Shown here: positions 8,000-18,300 of the stretch, in pieces | Layout of the letters: the number at the start of each line of letters is the position of its first letter | How positions within the stretch are numbered: position 1 is the stretch's first letter | Source: Micromonospora sp. M71_S20 | GTDB lineage: Bacteria; Actinomycetota; Actinomycetes; Mycobacteriales; Micromonosporaceae | Direction of reading: 5' to 3' | Length of the DNA: 64,000 nucleotides | Assembly: GCF_003664255.1 (NCBI RefSeq) | Contig: NZ_RCCV01000003.1 | Location: 852,395 to 916,394 of the forward strand | Made by a program: the position numbers and the translations under genes | Notes under the pieces: generated by a model | The model's database searches: none | What the model saw: only the letters and a program-made list of their open reading frames with translations | What the model was told of the DNA's origin: nothing

Positions 8000-10396
8000 T
8001 CAGCGGTGCCAGCGGAGGGGACCGGGGCGCACGGACCAGAGGAGGCGCCGCCACCAGGGGCGGGCGGCGCGCAGCGCGGCGACGTAGTCGCCGGCCGTCG
8101 TGGCGGCCCGCGCCGCCTGCTCCGTCGTGGCGGTGGCAGGGGCGAACGCCGTCTGGTTGAGCAGCCCCGCCAGCTCCTCGACGTCCGCCCCGAAGGGGAG
8201 GACGGCACGGGCGTGGGCGGCGACCTCGGAGGCGGAGAGGTCCCCACCGACCGGGTGACCGGCCAGCCGCAGCGCGTCGGTGACCTCCCGCCAGGCGCCG
8301 GCGATCCGCTGGCCGGGGTCGCCCCGTTCCAGCCGCGCCCGGGTCAGTGCCCGGCGCATCAGCAGCAGGGCGAGCAGCGCGGCCACGACCAGCAGCAGCA
8401 CGCCGCCCGTCCCGCCGCCGACCAGCAGCGCCGTCGACGGTCCGCCGGAGTCGGCCGGCCTGCCCGGTGCGGCCACCGGCTCCGGCGACGGGGTCGGCTC
8501 GACCGTCGGCTCCGGCACCTCCGACGGGGGCGGATCCTCCGGGGCGGGCCGGAAGTCCTCCTCCACCGGGCGGGGCTCCTCGTCGGGCCGGGGCAGCGGA
8601 TCGAACGGCACCCAGCCCAGCCCTTCGAAGAGCACCTCCGGCCAGGCGTACGCGTCGCCGGCTCGGACCGGGCCGTCGCCGGCGGCGCGGAAGCCCACCA
8701 CCACCCGGGTCGGCAGCCCCGTCAGCCGGCCCAGCACGGCGAACGCCGCCGCGAACTGCTCGGAGGTGCCCCGCTGGCCGCCGGCGTTGCGGGGCCCGAA
8801 GAGGAAGAAGTTCAGGTTCGGGTACGCGTGCCCGCTCGGCGCGTCCGCGACGAGGCGGTAGTGCTCGGCGAGGAACTGCTCCACGGCGGCGGCCCGCGCG
8901 TACGGGGCCCCGTTGGACTCGGCGAGCTGGGCGGCGAGCCGGCGCAACGGGTCCGGCACCCCGTCGGCGACCCGCAGCACCCGGGCCACCTCCTCGCCGG
9001 CCGGCACGTCCGCCGTGCCGAGCAGGTTGGCGTCCGGCGTCTCCAGCGCCGACGTCACGCTGTAGCGCAGCCCCGGGGTCAGGCCCTCCGGGCGGATCAG
9101 CGTCCCGGTCGTCGGGTCGTACGCCACCCGCGCGCCGGTGACCTCGCGCGGGGTGGCGACGGCGGGCAGCAGCCGGCCGCTCAGTCCGGCGACGGTGATC
9201 TCCTGCCGTACCGTCTCCACGGTGCTGTCGGGGGCCGGCGCCGTGGCGGGCAGGATCCGCCCCGCGTTGCGGTACGTGGCGCCGACCCGCCAGGTCACCC
9301 CGTCGTAGTCGCTGAGCACCGCCAGCCGGATCGGCACCGGTCGTGCGGCGGGGCCCGGCCCGGGGGCGGTCCCCGGCTGCTCGGCCGGCACGGGATCCGG
9401 CGGGCCCGACCGTCGCGTACGCACGTCGAGCAGCTGCTGTCCCGGGTTCAGCGCCCAGCCGGAGATCCGGATGAGCGGGTTCTCGTCGAGGGTCTCCACC
9501 TGCGGCGGCTCGACGTACCGCCGAGGGTCCACCGGCCGGCCGTCGACCTGGCCGGCGAGCAGCGGACCGAGCAGCGTGACCAGCCCGACCACCACCGCGA
9601 GGCCGGCGGCGGAGGCGGCGGCGAGCCGGGCCCGGACGGCGGCGCGGACCGCCGGCGCCAGGCCGGCGGCCGGGTCGACGCCGGCCGTGGCCCGGCCGCC
9701 CGCCGGCACCGCGAGGCCGAGCACCGCCACGGCCACGAGGGCCAGCGTCGGCCCGATCGCGGGATCGGCGTTCGGGCCGACCACGTAGAGCGCGGCGGCG
9801 TAGAGCAGCACCGGCGGCAGGTAGCCGAGCAGCACCCGGCCCGCCCGCATCGCCACCTCCGCCCCGGCGAGGCCGGCCAGCCACGCGGCGACCAGCGGCA
9901 CCAGCACCGTGTCGGGGGTCGGCTCCACGGGGATCATCGCCGTCAGCAGCCGGGGGATGCCGTTCGCAGCGGCGTCCGCGGTCACCTGGGCCAGACCGCC
10001 GGGCAGTTCGGCGCGGGCCGCGGTGAGGCGCAGCGACCAGGCCGTCCAGCCGGCCATCGCGAGCACCGACACGGGTGCGACCAACCACGAGGGCAGCCGG
10101 CGGGCGGCCACGCTGACCAGTACCGAGCCCACCGCCGCCCCGAGCACCAGCCGGGTCAGCAGCGGGCCGGCGTAGACCCGGCCGAGCACCTCGCCGGCCA
10201 GGCCGATCATCGCGATCAGTGCCAGCGGCACCGGGACCGCCCGCAGCGCCCGTCCCAGCCAAGCAATCCGGCCGCCCTCGGCGCGGCCACGGCCGTCACC
10301 ACCGCCGGCCCTGGTCGGGCCGGTGGTCGCCGTCGTACCGCCCCCGTCGGCCAACCTCCCCGGCGCGTCGTCGGGCGCGCCGCCGGGCACCGTCAC
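8000..10396 (-). CDS. TgpA-like membrane protein (DUF3488, transglutaminase fold, DUF4129)
   Basis: 798 residues: a block of N-terminal membrane helices (residues about 35-260, DUF3488), an extracytoplasmic region with a transglutaminase-core fold around residues 530-600, a Pro-rich stretch, one C-terminal helix near residue 655 and a cytosolic DUF4129 tail. The active-site positions look altered: GTSEQFA has Ser (about residue 542) where active enzymes have Cys, and DAYAWPEV has Tyr where the catalytic His of HAWxEV is expected, though FDPLP keeps the Asp. It may therefore be structural. The GTG start overlaps the stop of the DUF58 gene (GTGA). The MoxR-DUF58-TgpA trio is a standard actinobacterial operon. 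Confidence 0.9.
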   Translation of the reverse strand: MTVPGGAPDDAPGRLADGGGTTATTGPTRAGGGDGRGRAEGGRIAWLGRALRAVPVPLALIAMIGLAGEVLGRVYAGPLLTRLVLGAAVGSVLVSVAARRLPSWLVAPVSVLAMAGWTAWSLRLTAARAELPGGLAQVTADAAANGIPRLLTAMIPVEPTPDTVLVPLVAAWLAGLAGAEVAMRAGRVLLGYLPPVLLYAAALYVVGPNADPAIGPTLALVAVAVLGLAVPAGGRATAGVDPAAGLAPAVRAAVRARLAAASAAGLAVVVGLVTLLGPLLAGQVDGRPVDPRRYVEPPQVETLDENPLIRISGWALNPGQQLLDVRTRRSGPPDPVPAEQPGTAPGPGPAARPVPIRLAVLSDYDGVTWRVGATYRNAGRILPATAPAPDSTVETVRQEITVAGLSGRLLPAVATPREVTGARVAYDPTTGTLIRPEGLTPGLRYSVTSALETPDANLLGTADVPAGEEVARVLRVADGVPDPLRRLAAQLAESNGAPYARAAAVEQFLAEHYRLVADAPSGHAYPNLNFFLFGPRNAGGQRGTSEQFAAAFAVLGRLTGLPTRVVVGFRAAGDGPVRAGDAYAWPEVLFEGLGWVPFDPLPRPDEEPRPVEEDFRPAPEDPPPSEVPEPTVEPTPSPEPVAAPGRPADSGGPSTALLVGGGTGGVLLLVVAALLALLLMRRALTRARLERGDPGQRIAGAWREVTDALRLAGHPVGGDLSASEVAAHARAVLPFGADVEELAGLLNQTAFAPATATTEQAARAATTAGDYVAALRAARPWWRRLLWSVRPGPLRWHR

Positions 10397-11565
10397 CACC
10401 TGCGCACCCCGTCCCACTCGGCGGCGAACGCCGCCCCGTCCGCGGCGTCGATCACCACCAGGCCGGCCGCGCCCGACGGTGCCGGCTCCGTCGCCCCGAA
10501 GACCCCCACCACCACCGACGGGTACGCGGCCCGCAGCGCGCCCACCGTCCCCAGATCGTCGCGGCCCCCCGGCCCGGTGAGGAAGACCAGCGTGTCGCCG
10601 AGCCGCTCCCGCCGCAGCCGGGTGGTGGCGGGCTGAAGGTCGCCCTCGTCGGCGAGTTCCGCCGCCGCGAGCCGGTCCAGCGGCCCGTGCGCCGCCGCGT
10701 CGTCGCCGGCCGCCGCGTCGCCGCCCGCCGGCTCCGGCGCGACCAGCAGCAGCACCACCGGCAGACCCTCGCGGTACGCGGCGACCAGCACCGAGGCGGC
10801 GGCCTCGCACGCCGACTCGAACGACTCGGCCACCCCGTCGAGGCGCTGCGGGTGGGCGGCCGTCCGGTTGTCCAGCAGCAGCACGATCCGGGGCAGGCTG
10901 GTGTCCACGTTCTCCCGCACCATCAGCTCGCCCACCCGGGCGCTGGTACGCCAGTGCACCCGGCGCAGCTCGTCACCGACCACGTACTCGCGCAGCGAGT
11001 CGAAGGTGATCGACCCGTGTGGCACCTTGTCCACCCGGCCGTCCAGGCTGCGCCCCGCCCCCGTGGGCACCGCGTTCAGCGGGTGCACGCGCGGGTGCAC
11101 CCAGACCGGCACCGTGCCGCCGTACGGGCGGGCCAGCGCCACCAGGCCCAGGGGGTCGCGCCGGGTCACCCGCAGCGGCCCCACCGGCACCACGCCCCGG
11201 CGGGCGGTCGGCACCTCGTAGCGGACCGTGGTGTCACGGCCCGGTCGCAGCCGCAGCAGCGGCACCGGGACCACCCGGTCGCCGCACCGGTCCTCGGCCA
11301 CCAGGCTCGCCGCCCGCAGCCGCCCCGCGTTGCGCACCGTCAGGGTCATGGTGGCCGGCTCGCCCCGCGCCACCCGGTCCGGGTCGGCGCTACGGGTCAC
11401 CTCCAGGCGGGGCCGCCACGCCGCGCTCAGCACGGCGTAGCCCACGGCGAAGCCGGCCGCCGCCCCGAGCAGCGCCAGCTCCGGGTACGCGAAGCGGAAG
11501 CCGGCGACGAGCAGCACGACGGCGGCGACGAGCAGCCCGACACACCGGGCGGTGAACGCGGACAC
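10393..11565 (-). CDS. DUF58 domain-containing membrane protein
   Basis: 390 residues with two N-terminal transmembrane helices (residues about 7-48) and the DUF58 signature SLREYVVGDELRRVHWRTSAR near residue 190, abbreviated by its core YVVGDELRRVHW. DUF58 proteins carry a VWA-like fold and are encoded next to MoxR ATPases, where the pair is thought to act as a chaperone system at the membrane. The C-terminal end overlaps the start of the TgpA-like gene. The spacing to the upstream MoxR stop is 12 bases. Confidence 0.92.
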   Translation of the reverse strand: MSAFTARCVGLLVAAVVLLVAGFRFAYPELALLGAAAGFAVGYAVLSAAWRPRLEVTRSADPDRVARGEPATMTLTVRNAGRLRAASLVAEDRCGDRVVPVPLLRLRPGRDTTVRYEVPTARRGVVPVGPLRVTRRDPLGLVALARPYGGTVPVWVHPRVHPLNAVPTGAGRSLDGRVDKVPHGSITFDSLREYVVGDELRRVHWRTSARVGELMVRENVDTSLPRIVLLLDNRTAAHPQRLDGVAESFESACEAAASVLVAAYREGLPVVLLLVAPEPAGGDAAAGDDAAAHGPLDRLAAAELADEGDLQPATTRLRRERLGDTLVFLTGPGGRDDLGTVGALRAAYPSVVVGVFGATEPAPSGAAGLVVIDAADGAAFAAEWDGVRRW

Positions 11566-11577
11566 CGGCGTCGCCGG

Positions 11578-12573
11578 TCAGCCCTGGACCGGGGCCGGCT
11601 GGCCCGAGGGGAGCGGCACCGGGACCGAGGCGACCGCCTGGCGCAGCACCTCGGCGGCGGTCACCCCGCGCACCTGCGCGTCGGGGGTGAGCAGCAGCCG
11701 GTGTGCGAAGACCGGCTCGGCCAGGGTCTTCAGGTCCTCCGGCATGATCCAGCCGCGCCCGTCGATCAGCGCGTACGCGCACGCCGCCCTGGTCAGCGCG
11801 ATCACGCCCCGGGGACTGACCCCGACGCGCACCTGCGGGTGGGTGCGGGTGGCTGCGGCCAGCCGCACCGCGTACGCGTAGAGCGGCTCGGCGATGTGCA
11901 CCCGGCGGGCCATGCGGACCATCTCCCCGACGGTGGCCGTGTCGGTGACCGCGGTCAGCGCCTCCGGGGAGCGGACCGTCGCCCCCCGCAGCACCTCCAC
12001 CTCGACCGCCTCGTCGGGATAGCCGACGGAGAGCTTCACCAGGAACCGGTCGAGCTGGGCCTCGGGCAGCCGGTACGTGCCGTCCATCTCCACCGGGTTC
12101 TGGGTGGCCACCACCAGGAACGGCTGCGGCACCGGGTGCCGGACCCCGTCGACGGTGACGGTGCGCTCCTCCATCACCTCCAGCAGCGCCGACTGGGTCT
12201 TCGGCGACGCCCGGTTGATCTCGTCGGCGATGACGATGTTGGCGAACACCGGCCCCGGGTGGAACTCGAAGCCCCGGGTGGCCTGGTTGAAGATCGTCAC
12301 CCCGGACACGTCGGAGGGGAGCAGGTCGGGGGTGAACTGGATGCGCCGCCATTGCCCCTTCACGGTCGCCGCGATGGCCCGGGCCAGGGTGGTCTTGCCG
12401 ACCCCCGGCACGTCCTCCAACAGCACGTGCCCCTGGGCGAAGAGGGCGGTCAGCGCCAGCCGGACCACCTGCGGCTTGCCCAGCACCACCGCGTTGACGT
12501 TCTCGGCCAGCCGGGCGGCGAGGGCGGCGAAGCCCTGCACCTCCGGCTGGGTGAGCGGTTCTGGGGTGTTCAC
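11578..12573 (-). CDS. MoxR-family AAA+ ATPase
   Basis: 331 residues. The Walker A motif is GVGKTTLA near residue 55, the Walker B region is VIADEINRA and the sensor region VVATQNPVE follows, all typical of MoxR/RavA-type AAA+ proteins. A C-terminal lid domain contains the SPRGVIALTRAACAYA helix. MoxR proteins act as ATP-driven chaperones for VWA-fold partners; the DUF58 product immediately downstream is the likely client. The gene lies 28 bases after the FN3 gene. Confidence 0.95.
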   Translation of the reverse strand: MNTPEPLTQPEVQGFAALAARLAENVNAVVLGKPQVVRLALTALFAQGHVLLEDVPGVGKTTLARAIAATVKGQWRRIQFTPDLLPSDVSGVTIFNQATRGFEFHPGPVFANIVIADEINRASPKTQSALLEVMEERTVTVDGVRHPVPQPFLVVATQNPVEMDGTYRLPEAQLDRFLVKLSVGYPDEAVEVEVLRGATVRSPEALTAVTDTATVGEMVRMARRVHIAEPLYAYAVRLAAATRTHPQVRVGVSPRGVIALTRAACAYALIDGRGWIMPEDLKTLAEPVFAHRLLLTPDAQVRGVTAAEVLRQAVASVPVPLPSGQPAPVQG

Positions 12574-12601
12574 GGGCGGTGGTGCTCCTTGCCTGGGTGG
12601 G

Positions 12602-15238
12602 TCAGCAGGTGGGCAGGACCTTGATGTCGTCGCCGCCCTCCAGGTTGAGCCAGGCCCAGGGGATGTAGGTGCGTCCCTTGTAGTCGACCTGCACCCACCA
12701 GGTGCTGCGCTTCTCGTTGTTGTAGATGTAGGCGTAGACCTCTTCGCCCTGCTTCTTGCAGTAGGCCTTGAGCCGGGTGCCGTTCGCGACCCAGCCGGCC
12801 TGCTGGTCGTCGTCCTGCCGGGTGACCCTGAAGATCTCGTTGCCGTTGCGCTCCCCGGGGATCTCCCGGGTGCAGTAGCGGGCCTCCTCGCCGGAGGAGC
12901 CGTTGCGGCAGGTCGCGATCCCGTAGAGGGCGCCCGTGGCCTGGGCGCGGGTGGCGGTGCCCTTGCCGGCGGCGTTGCTCGCCGTCACGGTGAAGGTGTA
13001 CTTCGTGCCGGGGGTCAGGCCCGTCATCGTGATGCTGGAGCAGTTCCCGGGCTTCGCCGGCTCGCCGTTCGTGCTCAGCGCGCAGGTCGCCCTGCCGCCG
13101 CCGGCGTCCACGGTGAACGTCACCGTCGCCGAGGCGGCGTTGGCCGAGGAGCCGGTCACGGTGACGCGGGGCTCGGCCACCGTGCGGGCCGTGGTGGTGG
13201 CCTCCGGGCCGGGGCCGGCCTCGTTGACCGCCCGCACCTTCACGGTGACGTTCTGGCCGTTGCCCAGCCCGTCCAAAGTGGCCCGGGTGTCGGTCACCTC
13301 GCTGCTGCGCCCGCCCACGTCCACGAGGTACTTCGTCACCGGCCGGCCGTTCGCCGCCGCCGGGGACCACTGCACCGCGACGGCGCCCGGCCGATCCGCC
13401 ACCGTGGTCGACCGAAGCTCGGTCGGCCGCTCCGGCGGCGCGTACGGCACGACGGTGTTGCTCACCGGCGAGGCCGCCGAGCCGGCGCCCCGGTCGTTGA
13501 CCGCCACCACCGTGAACGCGTACTGCGTGCCGTACTCCAGTTCGCCCGCCGGCACCACCAGCTCGGTCCTGCGGGACTCGCCGGCCGGGGCGTTGGTGCC
13601 CGCCGACGTGGCCGTGACCACGTACTTCGCGATCGTGTTGCCCTGCCCGTTGGCGGCCGGCCACTTCACCAGCACCGTGCCGTCCGGGCGCTCCTGGGCG
13701 GTGACGGCGGCCGGCGGGTCCGGCACGGCGGCCGTGGGCGTCACGGGGTTGCTGGTACGCGCGGGACCGTCGCCCTTCGCGTTGACCGCGTGCACCGAGA
13801 ACCGGTACGTCTCGCCGTTGGTCAGGCCCTTGATCTCGACCGCCCGCTGGTTGGCGCCCACCTGCACGCGCTGGCCCGCGCCCTGCACCACGTACCGGAC
13901 GATCTCCGCCCCGTTGGCCGGCGCCGGGCGCCAGCTCACCCGGGCCTGCGCGTTGCCGGCGGCGGCGGTGACACCGCGCGGGGCGCCCGGCTTGCCCACC
14001 TCGGGCTTCTTCGGCGGGGGCGGCGGCGGGGGAGCCGGTGGCGGGTCGCCGCCGAGCACGTCGTTGGCGTACTTGTCGACCTCGCGGACCTGGTGCTTGT
14101 CGTCCACCACCTGGGCGGTGGCCGAGTCGGGGGCGTTGATGAACAGGTGGTTCTCCCGCACCTCCAGCTCCAGCGGCCCGGTGCCCCGGCCCCGGATGGT
14201 GTCGACGAGCTGCCCGCCGGAGTCGAAGACGTAGACGGTGCCGGACGCCTCGTCGGCGCAGTAGTAGCGGCCGGCCCACGCCACGGCCGGGCTGAGCTTG
14301 TCGCCCGCGCCCGGCACGGTGAACGCCCGCACCGCGCCTGCGTCGTCGACCACGTGCACCCGCCGCTCGCCGGGCACCGTCACGGGCACGTCCGGCCCGC
14401 TGGTGCGCGCCGGCAGCGCGCCCGGCGCGGTCATCGTCAGCGGCGTGGTCCGCACCTCGCCGCGCTGCACGGTCACCAGGGCGCCGGCGGTGCGGTCGAG
14501 CACCGCGACGCCGTCGTCCAGAGTGGAGACGACCAGCTCGTGGCTGGCGTCCGCGACGTCGTACGTCTCGACCTTCTTCGGGCTGAGCCCGGCTCCCGCG
14601 GGGGCCGCCGACGCGGGCGCGGAGGGCAGCGGCGCGGCGGTGACCGCCGAGACGGTGCCCTCGCTGGGCACCGCGATCCAGAGGCGTCCCTCGCCGTCGA
14701 AGGACCCGCCGGTGATGCCCGGCGGGTAGCGCACCGGCTCGCCGATCGGGGTCAGCGACCGCGGGTCGAGCTGCCGGACGACGCCCTGCACGGCGTCGAC
14801 GACGAACGCCGCGTCCTCGTGCAGGGCCACGTTGACGCCCAGCCCCGGGGTCGTCCGGGTGGTCGCGGTGATCTGGAGGGTGGCCAGGTCCAGCGAACTG
14901 ACCTGGCCGGTGTTCAGGTCCCGCAGGACGAGCAGCCGGTCGGTCTGGGTGACCTGCACCGGGTGCCGGCGGGCGCCCGGGACCCCGACCCGGGTGTCGA
15001 CCCGCGCGGTGATGCCGTTGACGCGGGCCAGCTCGCTGCGCGCGGCGCTCCACAGCCAGGAACTCGCGTCGTGGCTCGCCACCGCGTTGTCCGCCGCGCC
15101 GAGGCCGTGGATGGTGAGCCCCATGGCGGCCAGCAGCGCGGCCACCGTCGCGATGGTGACGACCCCGCCCCGCATCCGGCGGGGCCGGCGACGCGGCGGA
15201 CCGGTGCCGGCGTGCCCGGCGTCATCGATGGTGGCCAC
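12602..15238 (-). CDS. membrane-anchored fibronectin type III repeat protein
   Basis: 878 residues from a GTG at 15238, chosen because GGGAGG sits 9 bases upstream; earlier in-frame starts lack a ribosome site. One helix near residues 25-45 (VVTIATVAALLAAMGLTIHG) anchors it, with the bulk outside. Residues about 50-400 look like a beta-propeller or repeat region (many VxVxD/LD strands), then a Pro-rich spacer and at least four FN3 repeats with the usual PxAPxxVTA and YRFSVHAVN patterns. The last 100 residues hold several Cys and a compact SH3-like end. It belongs to the MoxR/DUF58 cluster; a cell-surface scaffold role is inferred. Confidence 0.82.
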   Translation of the reverse strand: MATIDDAGHAGTGPPRRRPRRMRGGVVTIATVAALLAAMGLTIHGLGAADNAVASHDASSWLWSAARSELARVNGITARVDTRVGVPGARRHPVQVTQTDRLLVLRDLNTGQVSSLDLATLQITATTRTTPGLGVNVALHEDAAFVVDAVQGVVRQLDPRSLTPIGEPVRYPPGITGGSFDGEGRLWIAVPSEGTVSAVTAAPLPSAPASAAPAGAGLSPKKVETYDVADASHELVVSTLDDGVAVLDRTAGALVTVQRGEVRTTPLTMTAPGALPARTSGPDVPVTVPGERRVHVVDDAGAVRAFTVPGAGDKLSPAVAWAGRYYCADEASGTVYVFDSGGQLVDTIRGRGTGPLELEVRENHLFINAPDSATAQVVDDKHQVREVDKYANDVLGGDPPPAPPPPPPPKKPEVGKPGAPRGVTAAAGNAQARVSWRPAPANGAEIVRYVVQGAGQRVQVGANQRAVEIKGLTNGETYRFSVHAVNAKGDGPARTSNPVTPTAAVPDPPAAVTAQERPDGTVLVKWPAANGQGNTIAKYVVTATSAGTNAPAGESRRTELVVPAGELEYGTQYAFTVVAVNDRGAGSAASPVSNTVVPYAPPERPTELRSTTVADRPGAVAVQWSPAAANGRPVTKYLVDVGGRSSEVTDTRATLDGLGNGQNVTVKVRAVNEAGPGPEATTTARTVAEPRVTVTGSSANAASATVTFTVDAGGGRATCALSTNGEPAKPGNCSSITMTGLTPGTKYTFTVTASNAAGKGTATRAQATGALYGIATCRNGSSGEEARYCTREIPGERNGNEIFRVTRQDDDQQAGWVANGTRLKAYCKKQGEEVYAYIYNNEKRSTWWVQVDYKGRTYIPWAWLNLEGGDDIKVLPTC

Positions 15239-15394
15239 TACCGGCTGCCTCCCGTGTCGTCCCTGGCAGGTGGCGCGCCATGTCCGGCGACCCTCCCCTG
15301 AGCCGGGTGCCATCATATGGCCGGGTCGGGGGCGTGGGAACCCGCACCGTCCCCCTGTGGACACCGTGCGTGTGCGCCACGCCGCAGTGGACGG

Positions 15395-18300
15395 TCAGCT
15401 CGACGGCGTGTCGCCCTCCCGTTCCGTGCAGACCTGCCCGGACGTGGCGAACGAGTCCGTCGAGTAGACCGCCAGCACGGTGAAGCAGTAGTCCACCCGC
15501 GAGTTCAGTCCGTTGACCGTGTAGCTGGTCTGCCCCGGGTCCACCGTGGCCATCACGCCCAGCGCCTGACCGGTCCGGCCGCCGGCCACCATGAACGGCA
15601 CCCCGCCACCCGCCGGGTCCGTCCAGTTCAGGGTGATCGTCGCCGAGTCGTCCTTCAGCGTCAGCCCGCCCGGCGGCGGGCCGGCCGCCGACGCGGACGG
15701 CGCGGCAGCCGACGGCGAGGCGGGTCCCGCCGGCGGCGCCGCGTCGCGGTTGAGCACCAGCACGCCCACGCCGACGAGCGCCACCACGGCCAGGACCGCG
15801 ACGACCACCGCGACGATGACCGTCGTGCGGTTCCGGCCCCCCTCCTCGGGCTCCGGCATCATCGGGTACGCCGGCGGCGGCGGGAAGGCCGGCGCCTGCT
15901 GCTGCGCGGGGTGCTGGGCCGTCGGCCGGGCCCGCACGGGCTGCGCCTTCATCGGGAACGTCTCGTCGATGTCGAGGTACGCCGGCGGCAGGTCGTCGAC
16001 CTTCTCCCGCTCCGGCTCCGCCTGCTCCACCTCCTCCCGTTCCCGTTCCCACTCGGCCCGTTCCAGCTCCTCCTCGATGTCCGGCTGGTCGGTGTCGGCG
16101 TCGGTCGTCGCTCCCGTGAGCGCCTGTGGGGGAGCCGTGCTGCTCCACGGCGGCGCGGACATGCTCCACGGCGGCGCGCTCACCGGCGGCTGGCCCCCGG
16201 GCGGCGCGCTCACCGGCGGTTGAACCCCGGGCGGCGCGCTGAACGGCTGCGGAAGAGCGGGCGGCGCGCTGACCGGCGGTGGCATCACCGACGGTGGGGG
16301 CGGGATCGGCGGTAAGGGGGGAACCGGCGGCGTACTGACACCCCGCGGCGGTGCGCTGACGGGTGGGCTGCTCGTCGGGTACGCGGGCGGTGCGCTGACC
16401 GGGGGCGTCGGTGGCGCGCTGACCGGCGGTGCGCTGACCGGCGGTGCACTCGGCGGCGCGCTGACCGGCGGCGCGCTGACCGGGGCGGCGTGCGTCGCTG
16501 CCGGTGACATATCGGGCGGCGGCGTCTCGGACGATCGGGCGGGGCTGACCGGAGCATCCGGTGCGGCGGGAGTGCCGGCGGCGCGAGCGATCTCCTCGGC
16601 GAGCAGCGGCTCGATCTGCTTGACCTGGATGGTCGGCTTGGCCCAACCGGGTGCCGGGCCGGCCGGACGCTCCGGCGCCTCCGACGCCGGGGCGGTCGCC
16701 TCCGGCGCCGACGCGCGCGGGGCCTCGCCGACGGACTCGGCCAGCGGCGAGGACGGGACGTCAGGCGCGGCAGGCTCGGCATCCGGCGTACGGGGTCGGG
16801 GTGACGCGGCGCTGGTCGTACCCGTGCTGGAGGGTGGTTCGGCGGCGGGCCCCGCGGTCGTTCCGGGCGGCGTGGTGCTCGACGGCGACGCGGCTTCGGA
16901 CGCCGCCGTCCCGGCCGACGCGCCGACGGTCGGGGACGCCTCGTCGGCGGCCCGGTGTCGCGGCGCAACGGCGGGTCCCGTCGGGGACACCGCAGTCCCT
17001 GCCTGCACGGGCGGCTCCGCGCCGGCCGGCGGAGGAACGGGCGGCTTCGGCGCGGCCGGCACGGATGGGGCGGGCGGCTCCGGCGCGGTGACGACGGGGG
17101 CGGCGGCCGCGTGGCGCAGGGGCGGCGGGACGGGTGGCGTCGCGGCAGGCGGAGACGACACCGGGGCCGGCGGCTGCGCCGTCCTTGGGGCCGGAACGAC
17201 CGAGGCCACCCCGGCCGCCGCCGGCGGAGCGGGGCGCGGCGCAGGTGTGGCGGGACCCGGCGTCGCCGGCGGATGGGCCGGTCCGGGAGGAGGCGCCCAG
17301 GGAGACCGCGGCGCCGCCGGTGCGGGGCGTTGCGCCGGGACGACCGGGGGCGGCGGCACGGGCACCGACGGCACCTGAGGGTGCGCCGGGGCGGCGGTGG
17401 ACGCCGACGGCACGACCGGGGGCGGCGGGATGGGCACCGCCGGGGCGTACGGCGGCTGCGCCGGGGACGGCACGGCCGGAGGCGGGGGTACGGCGGCACG
17501 GGCCGGCCCCGGTGGCGTGGGCACGACCGGCGGCGGCGGGATCCGCTGCGGCGGGGTGGCGTACGGGGTCGCTTGTCCCCGCCCGGGGGCATACGGTGTC
17601 TGCGGCGGGGGCGGCACGTGCGGTGGCGTCGGCGGGGCCCACGCCTGCCGGGGCGGGGCGGACACCACCGGCGGGGGCGGAACCGGGGCACCCTGCGGCG
17701 GGGCCGGATACGCCTGCGGCGGCGTGGGCGGCATCTGCGGCGCGTGGCCGCCCGAGCGCGGCGGCTGCGGGCCCGCCGCAGGACGCGGCGCCGGGGCGAC
17801 GGGAGTGGCCCGTCCCACCCCACGTACGCCCGGAACGGGTGGCGGCGGCGGGATCGGCGGGGTGTGCGGGGCGTGCGGAGACGCCGGTGCGGCCGGCGGG
17901 CCGCTCGCGACGTGCGGCGTCGGGTGCGCGGCCGGCGGCTGCGGCGGGCCGACCGCGGCGGGCTCGTGCGGCCGCCAGGTGGTGGAGAGCACCGCCAGCG
18001 ACATCGTCGGCTCGGAGAGCGCGGACATGTCGGGCCGCGCGGCCGGCGGCGCGGGCTGAGGGGCGGGAGCGGCGTCGCCGAGATACTGCCGTGCCGTGCG
18101 TACCGCAGGGTGGTCGACGCCGAGCACGGCGGGCCCGAGGGCGGCGACGCGGGTGTAGTTGCGGCGGGCCTCGTGCCGGTTGCCCAACTCGTCCGCCACC
18201 GCGGCCAGCTCGAAGGAGAGCGCCAGCATCAGCGGATCGGACGGTGGCCAGAGGCGCTCGCCGGCGGCGAACGCCTCCTCCAGCACCCGGCGGGCGGCAC

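Noticed and set aside
8006..10636. Very long forward frame opposite the TgpA and DUF58 genes
   Set aside because: Arg/Pro/His-rich shadow of high-GC coding sequence; the opposite strand has the recognisable domains.
16140..16500. CRISPR-like short repeats in the Pro-rich gene
   Set aside because: The repeats encode VSAPP units inside an intact reading frame, with no regular spacers.
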